A stretch of DNA of 64,000 nucleotides from Parafrankia sp041008525 (GCF_041008525.1 NZ_JBFLUG010000016.1:1-64000); one strand, 5' to 3'; counted from the stretch's first letter, positions 46,385 to 56,651 are shown. The notes: generated from the sequence alone by a model not told the origin. Translations and numbers: made by a program.

Positions 46385-47620
46385 ATGCCCATCGCTCTGG
46401 ATCGCCGTACACGTCGCGATGCCGACCTGCGCCACATCGACCTGGAGGATTTTCTTACCCGGGACTTCCCGGGGCTCGTCACGCGCCACGGTCCTCTCGT
46501 GGCGCGCGGGATCGCCTATTTACAGGCACCCCCGCTCGCCATCGAGATCGGTGCGTCCTCCTGGTCGTTCGGGAGCGACGGCACGACCCTGGTCGCCTCC
46601 CGCGGCACGGTCGGGGGCGCTCTGATCGTGACGTTCGACGAGGCTGACTTCTCCGACTGGGCGCAGAACCAGCGATCGTTCAACGCGATGCTGACGGCGC
46701 GCGAACTGCGCTACCGCGGCGGGTCCGAACTGGACGTCTCCGTGTGGGACTCGCTCTGGCTGACGCTGCTCGAAGGCTGGCCGGTCGTCGACGACGCGAT
46801 CGAGTTCGTTGATCGCCGAGGAGTCCCGCTCGACCTCGGGCGCGTCTTCACCCCGGCCGACGAGCCGGAGGACGTCGCACATTTCCTGCGCGAGGCCGGT
46901 TACCTTCACCTGCGGAACTGGTTGGACCCGGCGAACATGAAGGACATCTCCTCCGACATCGACCAGGCGCTCCCCGACTACCGCGAGGGTGACGGTCGTT
47001 CCTGGTGGGCGACCGTCAAGGACGGCAGCCGCCACTGTGTCCGGCTACAGGAGTTCATCGCCCACTCCCCCACGACCGCGGCGATCCTGCACGGCGAACG
47101 CTGGGACCACCTGCGCGGCGTCCTGGCCGGCGACGACCTGCTCGAACAGCGTCCGGGTGGTCGCGGTCCCGAAGCGCTCATCAAGCCGATCGGCGTCACG
47201 GTCGGCGCGTCGGACGTGAGCTTTCATCGCGACTGCCACTTCGGCCGCCACGCCTATAACTGCTCGAACCTGGTCACCGGGATCGCAGTCACCGGAAGCG
47301 GCGTGACGAACGGCCAGCTCCGCGTCATCGCCGGATCCCACCGCGTGCTGATGCCGGTGGAGATCGCCAGTTCCCGGCCTTACCTGCCCGTCGTCGCCGT
47401 ACCAACCGAGCCGGGCGACGTCACCGTGCACCTGACCTGCACCCTCCACGAGTCGACCCCGCCCCTCGTCGAGGAACGGCGCGTCCTCTACACCGGGTTC
47501 TCCCTTGCTCCACGCGCAGACGATGCCGGGGGCGACGGCGCGACCGACGGTGGTCACGCCCTCGCCGCGCTACGTGAGCGGATCTCCCAGATCCTCCTCG
47601 ACGACGCCCCCCGGACGTGA
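46385..47620 (+). CDS. phytanoyl-CoA dioxygenase-like Fe(II)/2-oxoglutarate enzyme with extra N-terminal domain
   Basis: A 411-residue protein. Residues about 155-390 form a double-stranded beta-helix oxygenase: the iron facial triad is HRD in SFHRDCHFGRH and the distal His in CTLHEST, followed by an Arg (VLYTGF region) for 2-oxoglutarate. The first 130 residues (IEIGASSWSFGSDGT, GALIVTFDEADFSDWAQ) resemble an SCP2-like lipid-binding domain. The family hydroxylates acyl-CoAs and small natural products. It overlaps the next ABC gene by GTGA, so the two are co-translated; the pair may modify and export one lipid-like molecule. Confidence 0.75.
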   Translation: MPIALDRRTRRDADLRHIDLEDFLTRDFPGLVTRHGPLVARGIAYLQAPPLAIEIGASSWSFGSDGTTLVASRGTVGGALIVTFDEADFSDWAQNQRSFNAMLTARELRYRGGSELDVSVWDSLWLTLLEGWPVVDDAIEFVDRRGVPLDLGRVFTPADEPEDVAHFLREAGYLHLRNWLDPANMKDISSDIDQALPDYREGDGRSWWATVKDGSRHCVRLQEFIAHSPTTAAILHGERWDHLRGVLAGDDLLEQRPGGRGPEALIKPIGVTVGASDVSFHRDCHFGRHAYNCSNLVTGIAVTGSGVTNGQLRVIAGSHRVLMPVEIASSRPYLPVVAVPTEPGDVTVHLTCTLHESTPPLVEERRVLYTGFSLAPRADDAGGDGATDGGHALAALRERISQILLDDAPRT

Positions 47621-49404
47621 CGGTGGGCAACAGACGTCCGACGACTCGTCATCCTCCTGGGGAAAGAGCGCACGCCCTGCGCACGTTGTTCAGGCACGCC
47701 GGAGACGGCAGACGGCTGCTCGTCGGCGGCTACGCGCTCATCCTCGTCGACGCGGTCGCGCAGAGTCTCACGCCCGCGGTGTTCCGGGTCGTGCTGGACC
47801 GCATCCAGCAGGACCCGCGCCAGTTTCTTCACGACGGCTGGCAGGGGCCCGTCATTGCGGCGGCCGCCATCTCCGCGACCTTCCTCGTGGCGGCCTACCT
47901 CGCCCACACCTGGTGCCGTCGCGGCGCGACGCGATGGGCGAACAACCTGCGGCGCGCCCTGTACGAGCACGTCCAACGGCTGTCGCTGGACTTCTTCCAC
48001 CGCTCACGGGTCGGCGACGTCGCCGCCGCGATCAACCAGGACATCGAGCGCCTCGAGGTGACGGTCTGGCAGGGCCTGACGGTGTGGTGGGCGCTGGCGG
48101 TCCTGGTCATCTCGGTGGGTCTCATCGCCTGGGTCGACGCCTGGATGGCCCTGATGGCGCTCGCCCTGCTCGCGGTGGCCGTCGGGTGGACACTGCTGGT
48201 GCTCCCGCGGCTTCGCCGCCACAGCCGCGACATCCGCGACGAACTCGGCCGCACCTCCGGAACGCTCGCCGAGATGCTCGGCGTGAACACGCTCCTCAAG
48301 GCGTTCAACGCCGAGGAGGACGCCCTGCGCCAGGTGCGCGGTGGCACCGACCGGGTGCGGGCCGGGTCCGAGGCCCTGGCCCGGCTCCAGCACCGCTACG
48401 CCGACCCGCTCGGCTTCCACCTGTCGTTCGTCGCGCCGTTCCTGCTCCTGTTCGTCGGCGCGTGGCGGACCGCGTCGGGCACGCTCTCCCTCGGCGACGT
48501 CGTCGCCGTCTGGGGCTTCTGGCTGCGCGGGTCGAGTTCGCTGACCGTCGTCATGACCAGCCTGCCCGAGGTGCTGGCCGGCCTGGCCGCCGGGGAACGG
48601 GCCGCGAAGCTGTTCCAGGAGCGACCCGCGGTGAGTGATCCCCCGAGCGCCCCGGCACTCGCCGCCGCCCGGGGCGGCATCGCCTTCGAACAGGTCTCGT
48701 TCGCCTATCCCGGACGGCAGTCGCACCTGGTGCTCGACGGCTTCGACCTGACGATCACCCCGGGGCGCAGCGTCGCGCTCGTCGGCCCGTCCGGCGCCGG
48801 CAAGTCCACCATCACCCAGCTGCTGCTCCGACTGTTCGACCCCACCGAGGGCCGGGTGACCATCGACGGCCAGAACCTCCGTGAGGTAACCCAGGCCTCG
48901 GTGCGTGCCGCGGTGGGAGTGGTCTTCCAGGAGTCGGTACTGATCAGCGGGTCGCTGGCGCGCAACCTGCGCCTCGCCCAGCCGACCGCCACCGACCAGG
49001 ACATCAAGGCCGCGCTCGAGGCGGCCAACGCCTGGGGGTTCGTCCGCACCTGGGAGAACGGCATTCACACGGAGCTCGGTGAACGCGGCGTCCTGCTCTC
49101 CGGCGGGCAGCGCCAGCGCCTCGCCATCGCCCGGGTGATGCTGAAGGATCCCCCCATCGTCGTGCTCGACGAGGCGACCAGCGCGCTCGACGCCGGCAGC
49201 GAGCGCCTCGTGCTCGACGCCCTGGAGCGGCTCCTGTCCGGGAGGACGTCACTGGTCATCGCCCACCGGATCGCCACCATCCGCCACTGCGACCAGATCG
49301 TCGTGATGGAACGCGGGCGGGTCGCCGACGCCGGCACCCACGCCGCACTGCTCCAGTCCTCGACGACCTACCGCTCGTACTGCCGCGAGCAGTCGGTGGC
49401 CTGA
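47617..49404 (+). CDS. ABC exporter, fused permease and ATPase
   Basis: A 595-residue homodimer-type exporter with six helices and then Walker A GPSGAGKST, signature LSGGQRQR, Walker B IVVLDEATSALD and the H-loop IAHRIATIR. All catalytic motifs are canonical. The GTG at 47617 overlaps the dioxygenase stop. The 3' end overlaps the converging MFS gene by 37 bases. Confidence 0.9.
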   Translation: MTVGNRRPTTRHPPGERAHALRTLFRHAGDGRRLLVGGYALILVDAVAQSLTPAVFRVVLDRIQQDPRQFLHDGWQGPVIAAAAISATFLVAAYLAHTWCRRGATRWANNLRRALYEHVQRLSLDFFHRSRVGDVAAAINQDIERLEVTVWQGLTVWWALAVLVISVGLIAWVDAWMALMALALLAVAVGWTLLVLPRLRRHSRDIRDELGRTSGTLAEMLGVNTLLKAFNAEEDALRQVRGGTDRVRAGSEALARLQHRYADPLGFHLSFVAPFLLLFVGAWRTASGTLSLGDVVAVWGFWLRGSSSLTVVMTSLPEVLAGLAAGERAAKLFQERPAVSDPPSAPALAAARGGIAFEQVSFAYPGRQSHLVLDGFDLTITPGRSVALVGPSGAGKSTITQLLLRLFDPTEGRVTIDGQNLREVTQASVRAAVGVVFQESVLISGSLARNLRLAQPTATDQDIKAALEAANAWGFVRTWENGIHTELGERGVLLSGGQRQRLAIARVMLKDPPIVVLDEATSALDAGSERLVLDALERLLSGRTSLVIAHRIATIRHCDQIVVMERGRVADAGTHAALLQSSTTYRSYCREQSVA

Positions 49405-50831
49405 TTCACACGGCGTCTACGCACCATCAGAGCCAGCACCGCCCCGGTCGCGGCGACTCCGGCGGTGAACAGCAGGCCGTGGGAGTATCCGGCATCGCGA
49501 TAGAAACGGGTGCCATGGACCACCTGGCTGTCCCGGGCGAGGATGACGAACGCCAGCTGGCTGAGGACGGACTGGGTCACCCCTTGTGCCATGGACTGGG
49601 CACCGTTGGCCAGTGCCTGCTCGGCGGGATGCACCGCCTGGATGACCAGGAGGGGAATCGTGGCCACCACCAGGCCCATGCCTACCGCGGCCACGGCACC
49701 GAAGAGCATCAGCTGCGGCACCGTCTGGTGATGTGCGGAGATCAGGCCGTATCCCCCGGCGAGGAGCAGACCGCCGGCGGCCAGGAGGAGCCAGGCGTCG
49801 AACCTGCGGACGAAGATCCCGGCCGCGACCGCCCCCGCGAGGATCAGCACGCTGCTGGGCGCGTTGATCAGCGCGTTCCTGGTCGCGGAGAATCCCAGGC
49901 CGTCGGAGACGCCGGGGATCGCCGGCATGAGGGCGAGCAGGAACATCACCGTGCCGACGGCGTACGCCGCGCCTCCGACCAGGGACGTCGTCAGCAGCAT
50001 GGTCCAGACCGGCCGTCGCCGCAGCAGGGGAAGTGGGATCAGGGGGTGAGGCACCCGGCTTTCGACGGCGGCGAAGCCGGCCACCGCGGCGAGACCGCCT
50101 CCGACGAAGACGAAGGTGCGGGCACTGGTCCAGCCCCAGTCGGCGCCTTCACCGATGCCGTAGACGACCGCGGTCAGCCCGCCGCCGAGCAGGAGCCCGC
50201 CCAGCCAGTCGATCCGGGTGCGTTCCTCGCGCACGGGACTCTCGGGGACAAGCAGCACGAGCGCGGCGAGGCTGACCGCGCTGGCGGCGGCCATGAACCA
50301 CAGCGCGCCACGGAAACCGAAATCGTCGACGAGCCACGCGGACAGGAACGGGCCCCCCAGCGCGACCAGCCCGACACCGCCGCCCAGCAGACCGCTGGCC
50401 GGGCCGACGAGCCGGCGTGGGAAGACGTCACGGACCATCGAATAGGCGATGGCCCCGATCGGTCCATAGCATCCGGCGATGCCGCGTCCGATCAGCAGCA
50501 TGGAGTAGTTCGCCGCCAGGGCGGCGATGAGGTCTCCTACCAGGCCGAGAACGGTGATGACCACCATCACACGTTTCTTGCCGTGTATCGCCGCGGCCTT
50601 GACCGCGAAGGGCGTGGCGAAGGTGCCGACCAGCGCCGTGATCAGCGTGAACCACGAGATCCTGGTTGTGTGGAAATGTGTGGCGATCTCGGCCTGGATA
50701 TTTCCCGACAGCAGGCCGACCAGCCCCAGAAGCTGCGATGCCCACATCAGGACTACCAGAACAACGCCATATCGCGCGTTGAAGCCGGCTGGTTCCGATT
50801 CCATCTGGGACGACACCGTGGTGACCGTCAT
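49368..50831 (-). CDS. MFS drug exporter (DHA2-like)
   Basis: A 487-residue major facilitator with about 14 predicted helices, GRGIAGCYGPIGAIAYSMVRD (motif C region) and a long PESPVREERTRIDWLG loop between halves. ATG 50831 has AGGAG seven bases upstream; the frame extends further without a start signal. Its last 12 codons overlap the converging ABC gene. Substrate unknown. Confidence 0.88.
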   Translation of the reverse strand: MTVTTVSSQMESEPAGFNARYGVVLVVLMWASQLLGLVGLLSGNIQAEIATHFHTTRISWFTLITALVGTFATPFAVKAAAIHGKKRVMVVITVLGLVGDLIAALAANYSMLLIGRGIAGCYGPIGAIAYSMVRDVFPRRLVGPASGLLGGGVGLVALGGPFLSAWLVDDFGFRGALWFMAAASAVSLAALVLLVPESPVREERTRIDWLGGLLLGGGLTAVVYGIGEGADWGWTSARTFVFVGGGLAAVAGFAAVESRVPHPLIPLPLLRRRPVWTMLLTTSLVGGAAYAVGTVMFLLALMPAIPGVSDGLGFSATRNALINAPSSVLILAGAVAAGIFVRRFDAWLLLAAGGLLLAGGYGLISAHHQTVPQLMLFGAVAAVGMGLVVATIPLLVIQAVHPAEQALANGAQSMAQGVTQSVLSQLAFVILARDSQVVHGTRFYRDAGYSHGLLFTAGVAATGAVLALMVRRRRVNQATDCSRQYER

Positions 50832-50969
50832 GAACGGCTCCTGTTTTTGAATAGTCGAACCCCGAACACACGGGGAACGCCGACAGCGCCGCATCGGGTC
50901 GACAGCAGAACGACAGAGATCGAAAAACACCTGCCCGTCGAACCACTCTTCGTGACGGAGTGGCCCCGG

Positions 50970-52514
50970 CTACATCAGGGTGAAACCGCCGCCGCTGGTT
51001 GAGGTCTCATGGAGCTCCAGCCGTCGCAGCGTCGCGCCCCGCGGGATGTCGAAGGCCAGTCTGCCGCGGATGGACGCTCCTGGATCGGCGGTGTTCCAGA
51101 TGGTCTCGCCGGGCAGGTAGAAGCGCGACAGGTAGTCGGCGCCGTGCCGGGCGCCGGTGCTGTCGTACGCGTACTGGTGGGTGTTCTCCAGGGCACGAGG
51201 CGACGTGCCCGTGTTGTGGATCGTCAGGGTGACCAGGCAGAACTGGCCGTCCGGGTGGCGGGCCAGGAACCCGAGGCCGAGCTGCTCGATCCCGCATTCG
51301 ACACCGTCCACGGCAAACAGCAGGGAGCCGTCCCGGAAGCCGCCCGAGCCGGGCGGGGTACTCGGGGTCGGTGTTGGTGTTGGTGTTGGTGTCGCCGAGG
51401 ATTCCGCCGGCCTGGCCAGGGCGGTCATTGGTCTGGCCACGGGCACGGCAGGTTCGGTGGACGTCCCGTCATCGCGATGCACCACCACCACCCCGATCGC
51501 GGTGAGAGCCGCCAGCACCAGGACCAGGCTGGCGGTCAGCGGAACGCGGCCACGTCCCCGGCGCCGCCGCCCCGTGCGCGGGGTGCTGTCCGGGGACTGC
51601 GCGGGCTCCGCGGTGAGCCCGAGCAGCCGGACCGACGGGCCGACGGACCGCTCGCCCGGCCGGCGCTCGACGAGGCGCAACAGCAGGTCCCGGGCATCAG
51701 GCCGGCTGGACGCATCCTTCGTCAGAGCACAGCGGACGAGGTCCTCCACCTGCCGTGGCAGGCCGGCCAGGTCCGGTTCGGCCGTGGTGATCCGGTGGGC
51801 GAGACCGACATCCCCGCCGTCCCCGAACGGATGCCGTCCGGTGCCCGCGTAGGCGACGAGGACACCCCAGGCGAACACATCGGCCGCCGTCCCGATCGGC
51901 TGACCGGTGATCTGTTCCGGTGCCATCCACCCGGCCGAGCCGAACCCCCAGGCGGTCGGCCTGCCACCGGTGCTGTCCAGGGCCTGGGCGATGCCGAAGT
52001 CGATGACCCTGGGTCCGGACAGCGAGAGGAGCACATTGCTCGGCTTGAGATCCCGGTGCACCAGACCGGCATGGTGAATCGCGGTCAACGCGGTCGCCAC
52101 CCCGACCGCCAGCCCGGTGAGCGTTGACGACTCGAGCGGGCCTCTGCTTGTGACAGCATGGTCCAGCCGGAGGCCGTCGATGAACTCCGTCACCAGGTAT
52201 GGCGCGAAAGCCTCCGGGTCGGCGTCGAGCACCCCGGCGGTGCAGAACGACGCTACGCTGCGAGCGGCCTCGACCTCCCGCCGGAAACGGCGGCGGAACT
52301 CCTGGTCCCTGGCCCGGTCCGGCCTGATCACCTTGACCGCGACCGGCCGCCCCCGCTGGTCGTGCGCGTAGTAGACGGCGCCCATCCCGCCCACACCCAG
52401 CCGGCTCATCACGACGTACGGGCCGATGACGGTCGGCTCGTGCGGCAACAGGGGTTCACCGGGGACGCACGCCTCGACGGCGGGAACCGTACACCCTTCC
52501 TGGTATTGCACCAT
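50970..52514 (-). CDS. membrane Ser/Thr protein kinase with DUF4352-like sensor
   Basis: A 514-residue PknB-type kinase: P-loop GVGGMGAVY, the ATP-binding Lys in VAVKVI, HRDLKPSN catalytic loop, a DFG in VIDFGIA and an APEQ segment. A basic stretch precedes one membrane helix (ASLVLVLAALTAIGVVVV). Outside are a (Thr-Pro) spacer and a beta-sandwich like DUF4352 (FCLVTLTIHNTG, LPGETIWNTADP), likely the ligand-sensing part. No clear operon partner. Confidence 0.9.
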   Translation of the reverse strand: MVQYQEGCTVPAVEACVPGEPLLPHEPTVIGPYVVMSRLGVGGMGAVYYAHDQRGRPVAVKVIRPDRARDQEFRRRFRREVEAARSVASFCTAGVLDADPEAFAPYLVTEFIDGLRLDHAVTSRGPLESSTLTGLAVGVATALTAIHHAGLVHRDLKPSNVLLSLSGPRVIDFGIAQALDSTGGRPTAWGFGSAGWMAPEQITGQPIGTAADVFAWGVLVAYAGTGRHPFGDGGDVGLAHRITTAEPDLAGLPRQVEDLVRCALTKDASSRPDARDLLLRLVERRPGERSVGPSVRLLGLTAEPAQSPDSTPRTGRRRRGRGRVPLTASLVLVLAALTAIGVVVVHRDDGTSTEPAVPVARPMTALARPAESSATPTPTPTPTPSTPPGSGGFRDGSLLFAVDGVECGIEQLGLGFLARHPDGQFCLVTLTIHNTGTSPRALENTHQYAYDSTGARHGADYLSRFYLPGETIWNTADPGASIRGRLAFDIPRGATLRRLELHETSTSGGGFTLM

Positions 52515-52808
52515 GTCAGCAGGCGGCGAACGGACCTGTCACCGAAATGCAGGACGAGCACGTTTCGGAGTCATGGAGGGCCTGCACCGCCTCGAAGTTG
52601 CACACAGTCGTTACGCTCCCTTCGCCCAAACCAGGACCAGTGGTTGTTCTGTATCTGGTCGACGACCGTGCTCATCAATCCGACTTCCCAGCACAATCCT
52701 GCCTGAGCAGGGCCTGTCAGTCATCATCCGCCCGCAGGCAGTTCCACCTACTTATGACGCAGTACACGCGGCCCGCCGTACTTCAACCGCAGTACCGTCA
52801 GCCGGACG
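52515..52808. other. intergenic region between kinase and rhamnosidase
   Basis: About 290 bases holding the kinase promoter and the 3' flank of the rhamnosidase gene. I recognise no element in it; a cgcagtac-like repeat near 52750-52795 is too weak to call. Confidence 0.35.
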
Positions 52809-55307
52809 TCAGCCTGCGACGGTTCGCTCCTGGAGCACCGCGACCAGGTCGGCCTCGAGAGCCGGGGCCTGCGCCGGGAAGTACTCCAGCAGGACGCGCA
52901 GACTCGGCAGTGACGGTTCCGTCCCGCTGTCGGCGTCGGCGAACTGGGGAAGGTGCCTGTGCAGGACCGGCAGGAGCGCGGCCCACAGTGCGGAGTCGCG
53001 GAAGATCTCCCTGAGTGGGGTGTCGAGGGTGTGCATGGGCTGGTCCGGTGTCGGGACGTCGTACTCCCAGTGGTGGCTGCCCGGCCCCACCTGGACGGTC
53101 AGCTCGTCGGGGTGGCCCGGCAGGACGACGTCCGCGGTGGCACCCGGCGGGACGTCGACGTCGACGGTGCGACGGCCGTCGGGTTCCTGGCGCCAGGCGA
53201 CTCGCACCCGCCCGTGCGGGGTGTCGTGGGTGAGCGTGGCGTGGGTGAGGCCGCCACCGGGCCGCGGCGCGATCCGCATTCGCCGGTAGCCGGGCTCGAC
53301 GGGTTCGAGGCCGCCGACGACGCGGTGCAGCCAGTCCGCGACGGCGCCGAGGGCGTAGTGGTTGAGCGACGTCATGCCGGTGTCGTGCAGTGATCCGTCG
53401 GGCCGGATCGCGTCCCACCGCTCCCAGATGGTCGTCGCGCCCCGCGTCACCGGGTAGAGGAACGACGGGCACTCGGTCTGGCGCAGCAGCCGGTAGGCCG
53501 TGTCGAGCTGGTCGGTGCGGCTCAGCGCGTGTGCGACCAGCGGGGTGCCGGCGAAGCCCGTGCTGATCCGGTGATCGGCCTTGGCGACCAGTTCGGCGAG
53601 CCGGCGCCCGGCGCGCGCCTGCTGGGCCGGGTCGAGGATGTCGAAGCAGATGGCCAGCGCATAGGCGGTGGCCGTGTCGTTGGCGACCAGGCCGGACGGG
53701 GCGACCCACTCGTCGCGGAAGGCCGCCCGGACCCGCTGGTGCAGTGCCGTATACCGGGCTGCGTCGCCGGTGTGGCCCAGGACCTCGGCGGTCTGCGCCA
53801 GCTGGTGGGTGGTGTGACACAGGTAGGCGCAGGCGACCAGATAGGCGTCCGTCCTGCCGCCGGCCGGGTTCTTCGGCGGCGCGTCCGGATCGAGCCAGTC
53901 GCCGAACTGGAAACCGGAGTTCCACAGCCCCCGCTCGTCCAGCAGGGCCTCCACGCTGTCGATGAAGGCCGTCATGGACTCGTACTGGGCAGCGAGCAGC
54001 TCCCGGTCGCCGTACTGCTGGTAGAGCGTCCAGGGCAGGCTCACCGCGACGTCTCCCCACAGCGCCGTGGGCGCCGTGATCGGCATGCCCCCGACGTCCG
54101 GGACGACCAGCGGCACGTGCCCCTGCGCGCGCTGCTCTGCGGCGAGGTCGGTGAGCCAGGAGCCCAGCACTGCGCGCACGTCGTAGAGGAACGCGGCGGT
54201 GGGGCCGAAGGCATTGATGTCACCGGTCCAGCCGAGCCGCTCGTCGCGCTGCGGGCAGTCGGTGGGCACGCCGACGAAGTTGCCGCGCATCGACCAGACG
54301 ATGTTGCGGTGCAGCTGGTTCACCAGCTCGTCGGAGGTCTCGAACCAGCCGGTCCGGCGCATGTCGCTGTGCACCACCACCGCGGTCACCGCCCCGGTGT
54401 CGAGGCGGCCGGGCCATCCCTCCACCTCGACGTAGCGGAAGCCGTGGAAGGTGAACCGCGGCTCCCACGTCTCCGGACCACCGCCGCGCAGGATGTAGCG
54501 GTCGGTCGCGAGCGCCGTCCGGTTGGGCCGGAAGTCGGCCTCACCGTCGATCAGGGTTTCGGTGTGCCGCAGGACGATCGTGGTGCCGGCCGCCCCGCGG
54601 ACGGTGAGACGGACCCAGCCCGACAGGTTCTGCCCGAAGTCGACGACCGTCCGCCCGGCCGGCGTCGTCAGGATGTCGACGGCGGGCAGCTCCTGGACCC
54701 GCCGGATCGGCGGCGCGCTCGGCGCGACCAGGGTGCTCAGGTCGCGCGGGACGACCTCGACCGGCGACCAGTACGTGTCGTCGAAGCCGGGCTCGGCCCA
54801 GCCCGCCGGTTCCAGGCTCGCGTCGTGGGTCTCGCCGTCGTAGATGCTGTCCGCCAGGGTCGCCCCGGTACCGGCACGCCAGTCGGCGCCACTCGCGATC
54901 ACCTCCACCCGGTCGCCGTAGTCGAGCTCGAGTTGCAGGAACCCTGCCGGGCGGTCCGCCCAGACGGCCCGCTTACCCTCCTCCCAGGTGAGCCTGCCCA
55001 CCGCCCAGCCCTCGCCGAGGACGGCACCCAGGGCGTTGGCACCCTCCACCAGCAGACCGGTGACGTCGTGAGTGCTCACGACCAGGCGATGCCGGTAGGA
55101 CGTCCAGCCCGGCGCAAGGACCTCGTCGCCCACCGGGGCGCCGTTCAGGTGGGCCTCGATCAGCCCCAGCGCGGTGACGTGCAGGGTGGCGGAGCGCAGT
55201 CCACCGCCCACGGTGAACTCCCGGCGCAGATACGGCGCCGGTGCGGGATCCCGCCTGGCCGGGTCGGACGGGGCGGCGATGAAGGCGGCGTTCCAGTGCG
55301 GGGGCAT
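52809..55307 (-). CDS. GH78 alpha-L-rhamnosidase
   Basis: An 832-residue GH78 enzyme without signal peptide. Beta-sandwich domains (YLRREFTVGGGLRSATLHVTA) are followed by the (alpha/alpha)6 barrel with the catalytic acid stretch DCPQRDERLGWTGD, SGFQFGDWLDPD and the closing FYPVTRGATTIWERWD-like block. It releases L-rhamnose from plant flavonoid or saponin glycosides inside the cell. It is the last gene of the rhamnose operon, 57 bases after the hydroxyacid oxidase. Confidence 0.93.
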   Translation of the reverse strand: MPPHWNAAFIAAPSDPARRDPAPAPYLRREFTVGGGLRSATLHVTALGLIEAHLNGAPVGDEVLAPGWTSYRHRLVVSTHDVTGLLVEGANALGAVLGEGWAVGRLTWEEGKRAVWADRPAGFLQLELDYGDRVEVIASGADWRAGTGATLADSIYDGETHDASLEPAGWAEPGFDDTYWSPVEVVPRDLSTLVAPSAPPIRRVQELPAVDILTTPAGRTVVDFGQNLSGWVRLTVRGAAGTTIVLRHTETLIDGEADFRPNRTALATDRYILRGGGPETWEPRFTFHGFRYVEVEGWPGRLDTGAVTAVVVHSDMRRTGWFETSDELVNQLHRNIVWSMRGNFVGVPTDCPQRDERLGWTGDINAFGPTAAFLYDVRAVLGSWLTDLAAEQRAQGHVPLVVPDVGGMPITAPTALWGDVAVSLPWTLYQQYGDRELLAAQYESMTAFIDSVEALLDERGLWNSGFQFGDWLDPDAPPKNPAGGRTDAYLVACAYLCHTTHQLAQTAEVLGHTGDAARYTALHQRVRAAFRDEWVAPSGLVANDTATAYALAICFDILDPAQQARAGRRLAELVAKADHRISTGFAGTPLVAHALSRTDQLDTAYRLLRQTECPSFLYPVTRGATTIWERWDAIRPDGSLHDTGMTSLNHYALGAVADWLHRVVGGLEPVEPGYRRMRIAPRPGGGLTHATLTHDTPHGRVRVAWRQEPDGRRTVDVDVPPGATADVVLPGHPDELTVQVGPGSHHWEYDVPTPDQPMHTLDTPLREIFRDSALWAALLPVLHRHLPQFADADSGTEPSLPSLRVLLEYFPAQAPALEADLVAVLQERTVAG

Positions 55308-55364
55308 CGGACCTCGATCTCTGACGGGAGCGGCGACCGGCGACCGGCGGCGGGCCAGGGCCGG

Positions 55365-56651
55365 TCAGGCAGGTGGGCGGGACGCGGTGGCAGGGAGCGC
55401 GATGGCGTGCGGCGGTGTGGCCGGCTCGGAGGGAACGTGGATGTGGTCGCGTCCGAGGTCCGCGATGCCGGCGGCGCCCAGGAGGGCCAGGGTGCGGTGG
55501 ACGTCGGCGGCGAACCAGGCGAGTAGCCGGTCGACCCCGCGTTCCCCGCCGGCACCGAGCGCGTAGAGGTAGGCGCGGCCGGCCATGGCCGCGTTCGCGC
55601 CGGCCGCGACCGCCTTGACGATGTCGCTGCCGCGCCGGACCCCGCCGTCGCAGATGATCTCGCTGCGGCCGCCGACGGCGTCGGCGACCGGAGCGACGAG
55701 TGGCAGCGTGGCCGGTGCTCCGTCCAGTTGCCGGCCGCCGTGGTTCGACAGCACGATCGCGTCGACGCCGGCTTCGGCCGCGAGCGTCGCGTCCTCGACG
55801 GTCTGGATGCCCTTGACGACGATGCGCCCACCCCAGACCGAGCGCAGCCAGGTCAGGTCCGCCCAGGAGAGGCCGGGGTCGAACTGGGTGTTGATGTAGT
55901 CGGACAGTGTCACCGGTGACGCGCCGTCGCCCACGTCGCGGCCCGCGACGTTGCTGAACCGGATCGGTTCGCTGCGGACGAACTGCCAGGTCCAGCCGGG
56001 ATGCAGCGCGCCGTCGAGGATCGTGCCCGCACCGATCGTGGGCGGCAGGGAGAAGCCTCTGCGTACGTCGCGCTCCCGGCGGCCGAAGACGGCGGTGTCG
56101 ACGGTGAGCACGATCGCCTCGTAGCGGGCCGCAGCGGCGCGCTCGATCATCTCCCGGACCAGGCCGCGGTCGCGCCAGGCGTAGACCTGGAACCACAGCC
56201 GCCCGTCGCTGACCGCGCGGACCTCCTCGATCGAGCGCGTGCTCAGCGTGGACAGCGTGTAGGGAAGTCCGGCGCGGGCGGCGGCGCGGGCCACGGCCAG
56301 CTCCCCCTGCGGATCGGCGATGCGGGTGAATCCCGTGGGTGCGAGCACGAGCGGGTACGCCGCCGGCACACCGAGGATCTCGGTGCCGATCGAGACCTCG
56401 GGCAGGCCGCGCAGCACCCGCGGGCGGAAGGTCACGGCGGCGTAGGCACGCTCGTTCGCGGCGAGGGTGCGCTCGTCCTCCGCGGCGCCGTCGATGTAGT
56501 CGAAGACCCCGCCGGGCAGCCGCCGCCGGGCGATCCGCCGCAGGTCGTGCACGGAGGCCGCCCGCGCCAGCCGCCGCTCGGTGCGGTCGGTCTCGACGGG
56601 GCCGAACCGCAGGACGGAACGCAGTGTCGCCAGGGGCCTCATGACGCTCAT
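55365..56651 (-). CDS. FMN-dependent alpha-hydroxyacid oxidase (L-lactate type)
   Basis: A 428-residue TIM barrel of the LldD/glycolate-oxidase family: VFDYIDGAAEDERT near the start, LAPTGFTRIADPQGE, LTVDTAVFGRRERD, the active site SNHGGRQLDG and the FMN phosphate loop GGVRRGSDIVKAV. It oxidises 2-hydroxyacids. The context points to L-lactate, the product of the RhaD-linked dehydrogenase, giving pyruvate. The ATG overlaps the rhamnulokinase stop (ATGA). Confidence 0.88.
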   Translation of the reverse strand: MSVMRPLATLRSVLRFGPVETDRTERRLARAASVHDLRRIARRRLPGGVFDYIDGAAEDERTLAANERAYAAVTFRPRVLRGLPEVSIGTEILGVPAAYPLVLAPTGFTRIADPQGELAVARAAARAGLPYTLSTLSTRSIEEVRAVSDGRLWFQVYAWRDRGLVREMIERAAAARYEAIVLTVDTAVFGRRERDVRRGFSLPPTIGAGTILDGALHPGWTWQFVRSEPIRFSNVAGRDVGDGASPVTLSDYINTQFDPGLSWADLTWLRSVWGGRIVVKGIQTVEDATLAAEAGVDAIVLSNHGGRQLDGAPATLPLVAPVADAVGGRSEIICDGGVRRGSDIVKAVAAGANAAMAGRAYLYALGAGGERGVDRLLAWFAADVHRTLALLGAAGIADLGRDHIHVPSEPATPPHAIALPATASRPPA

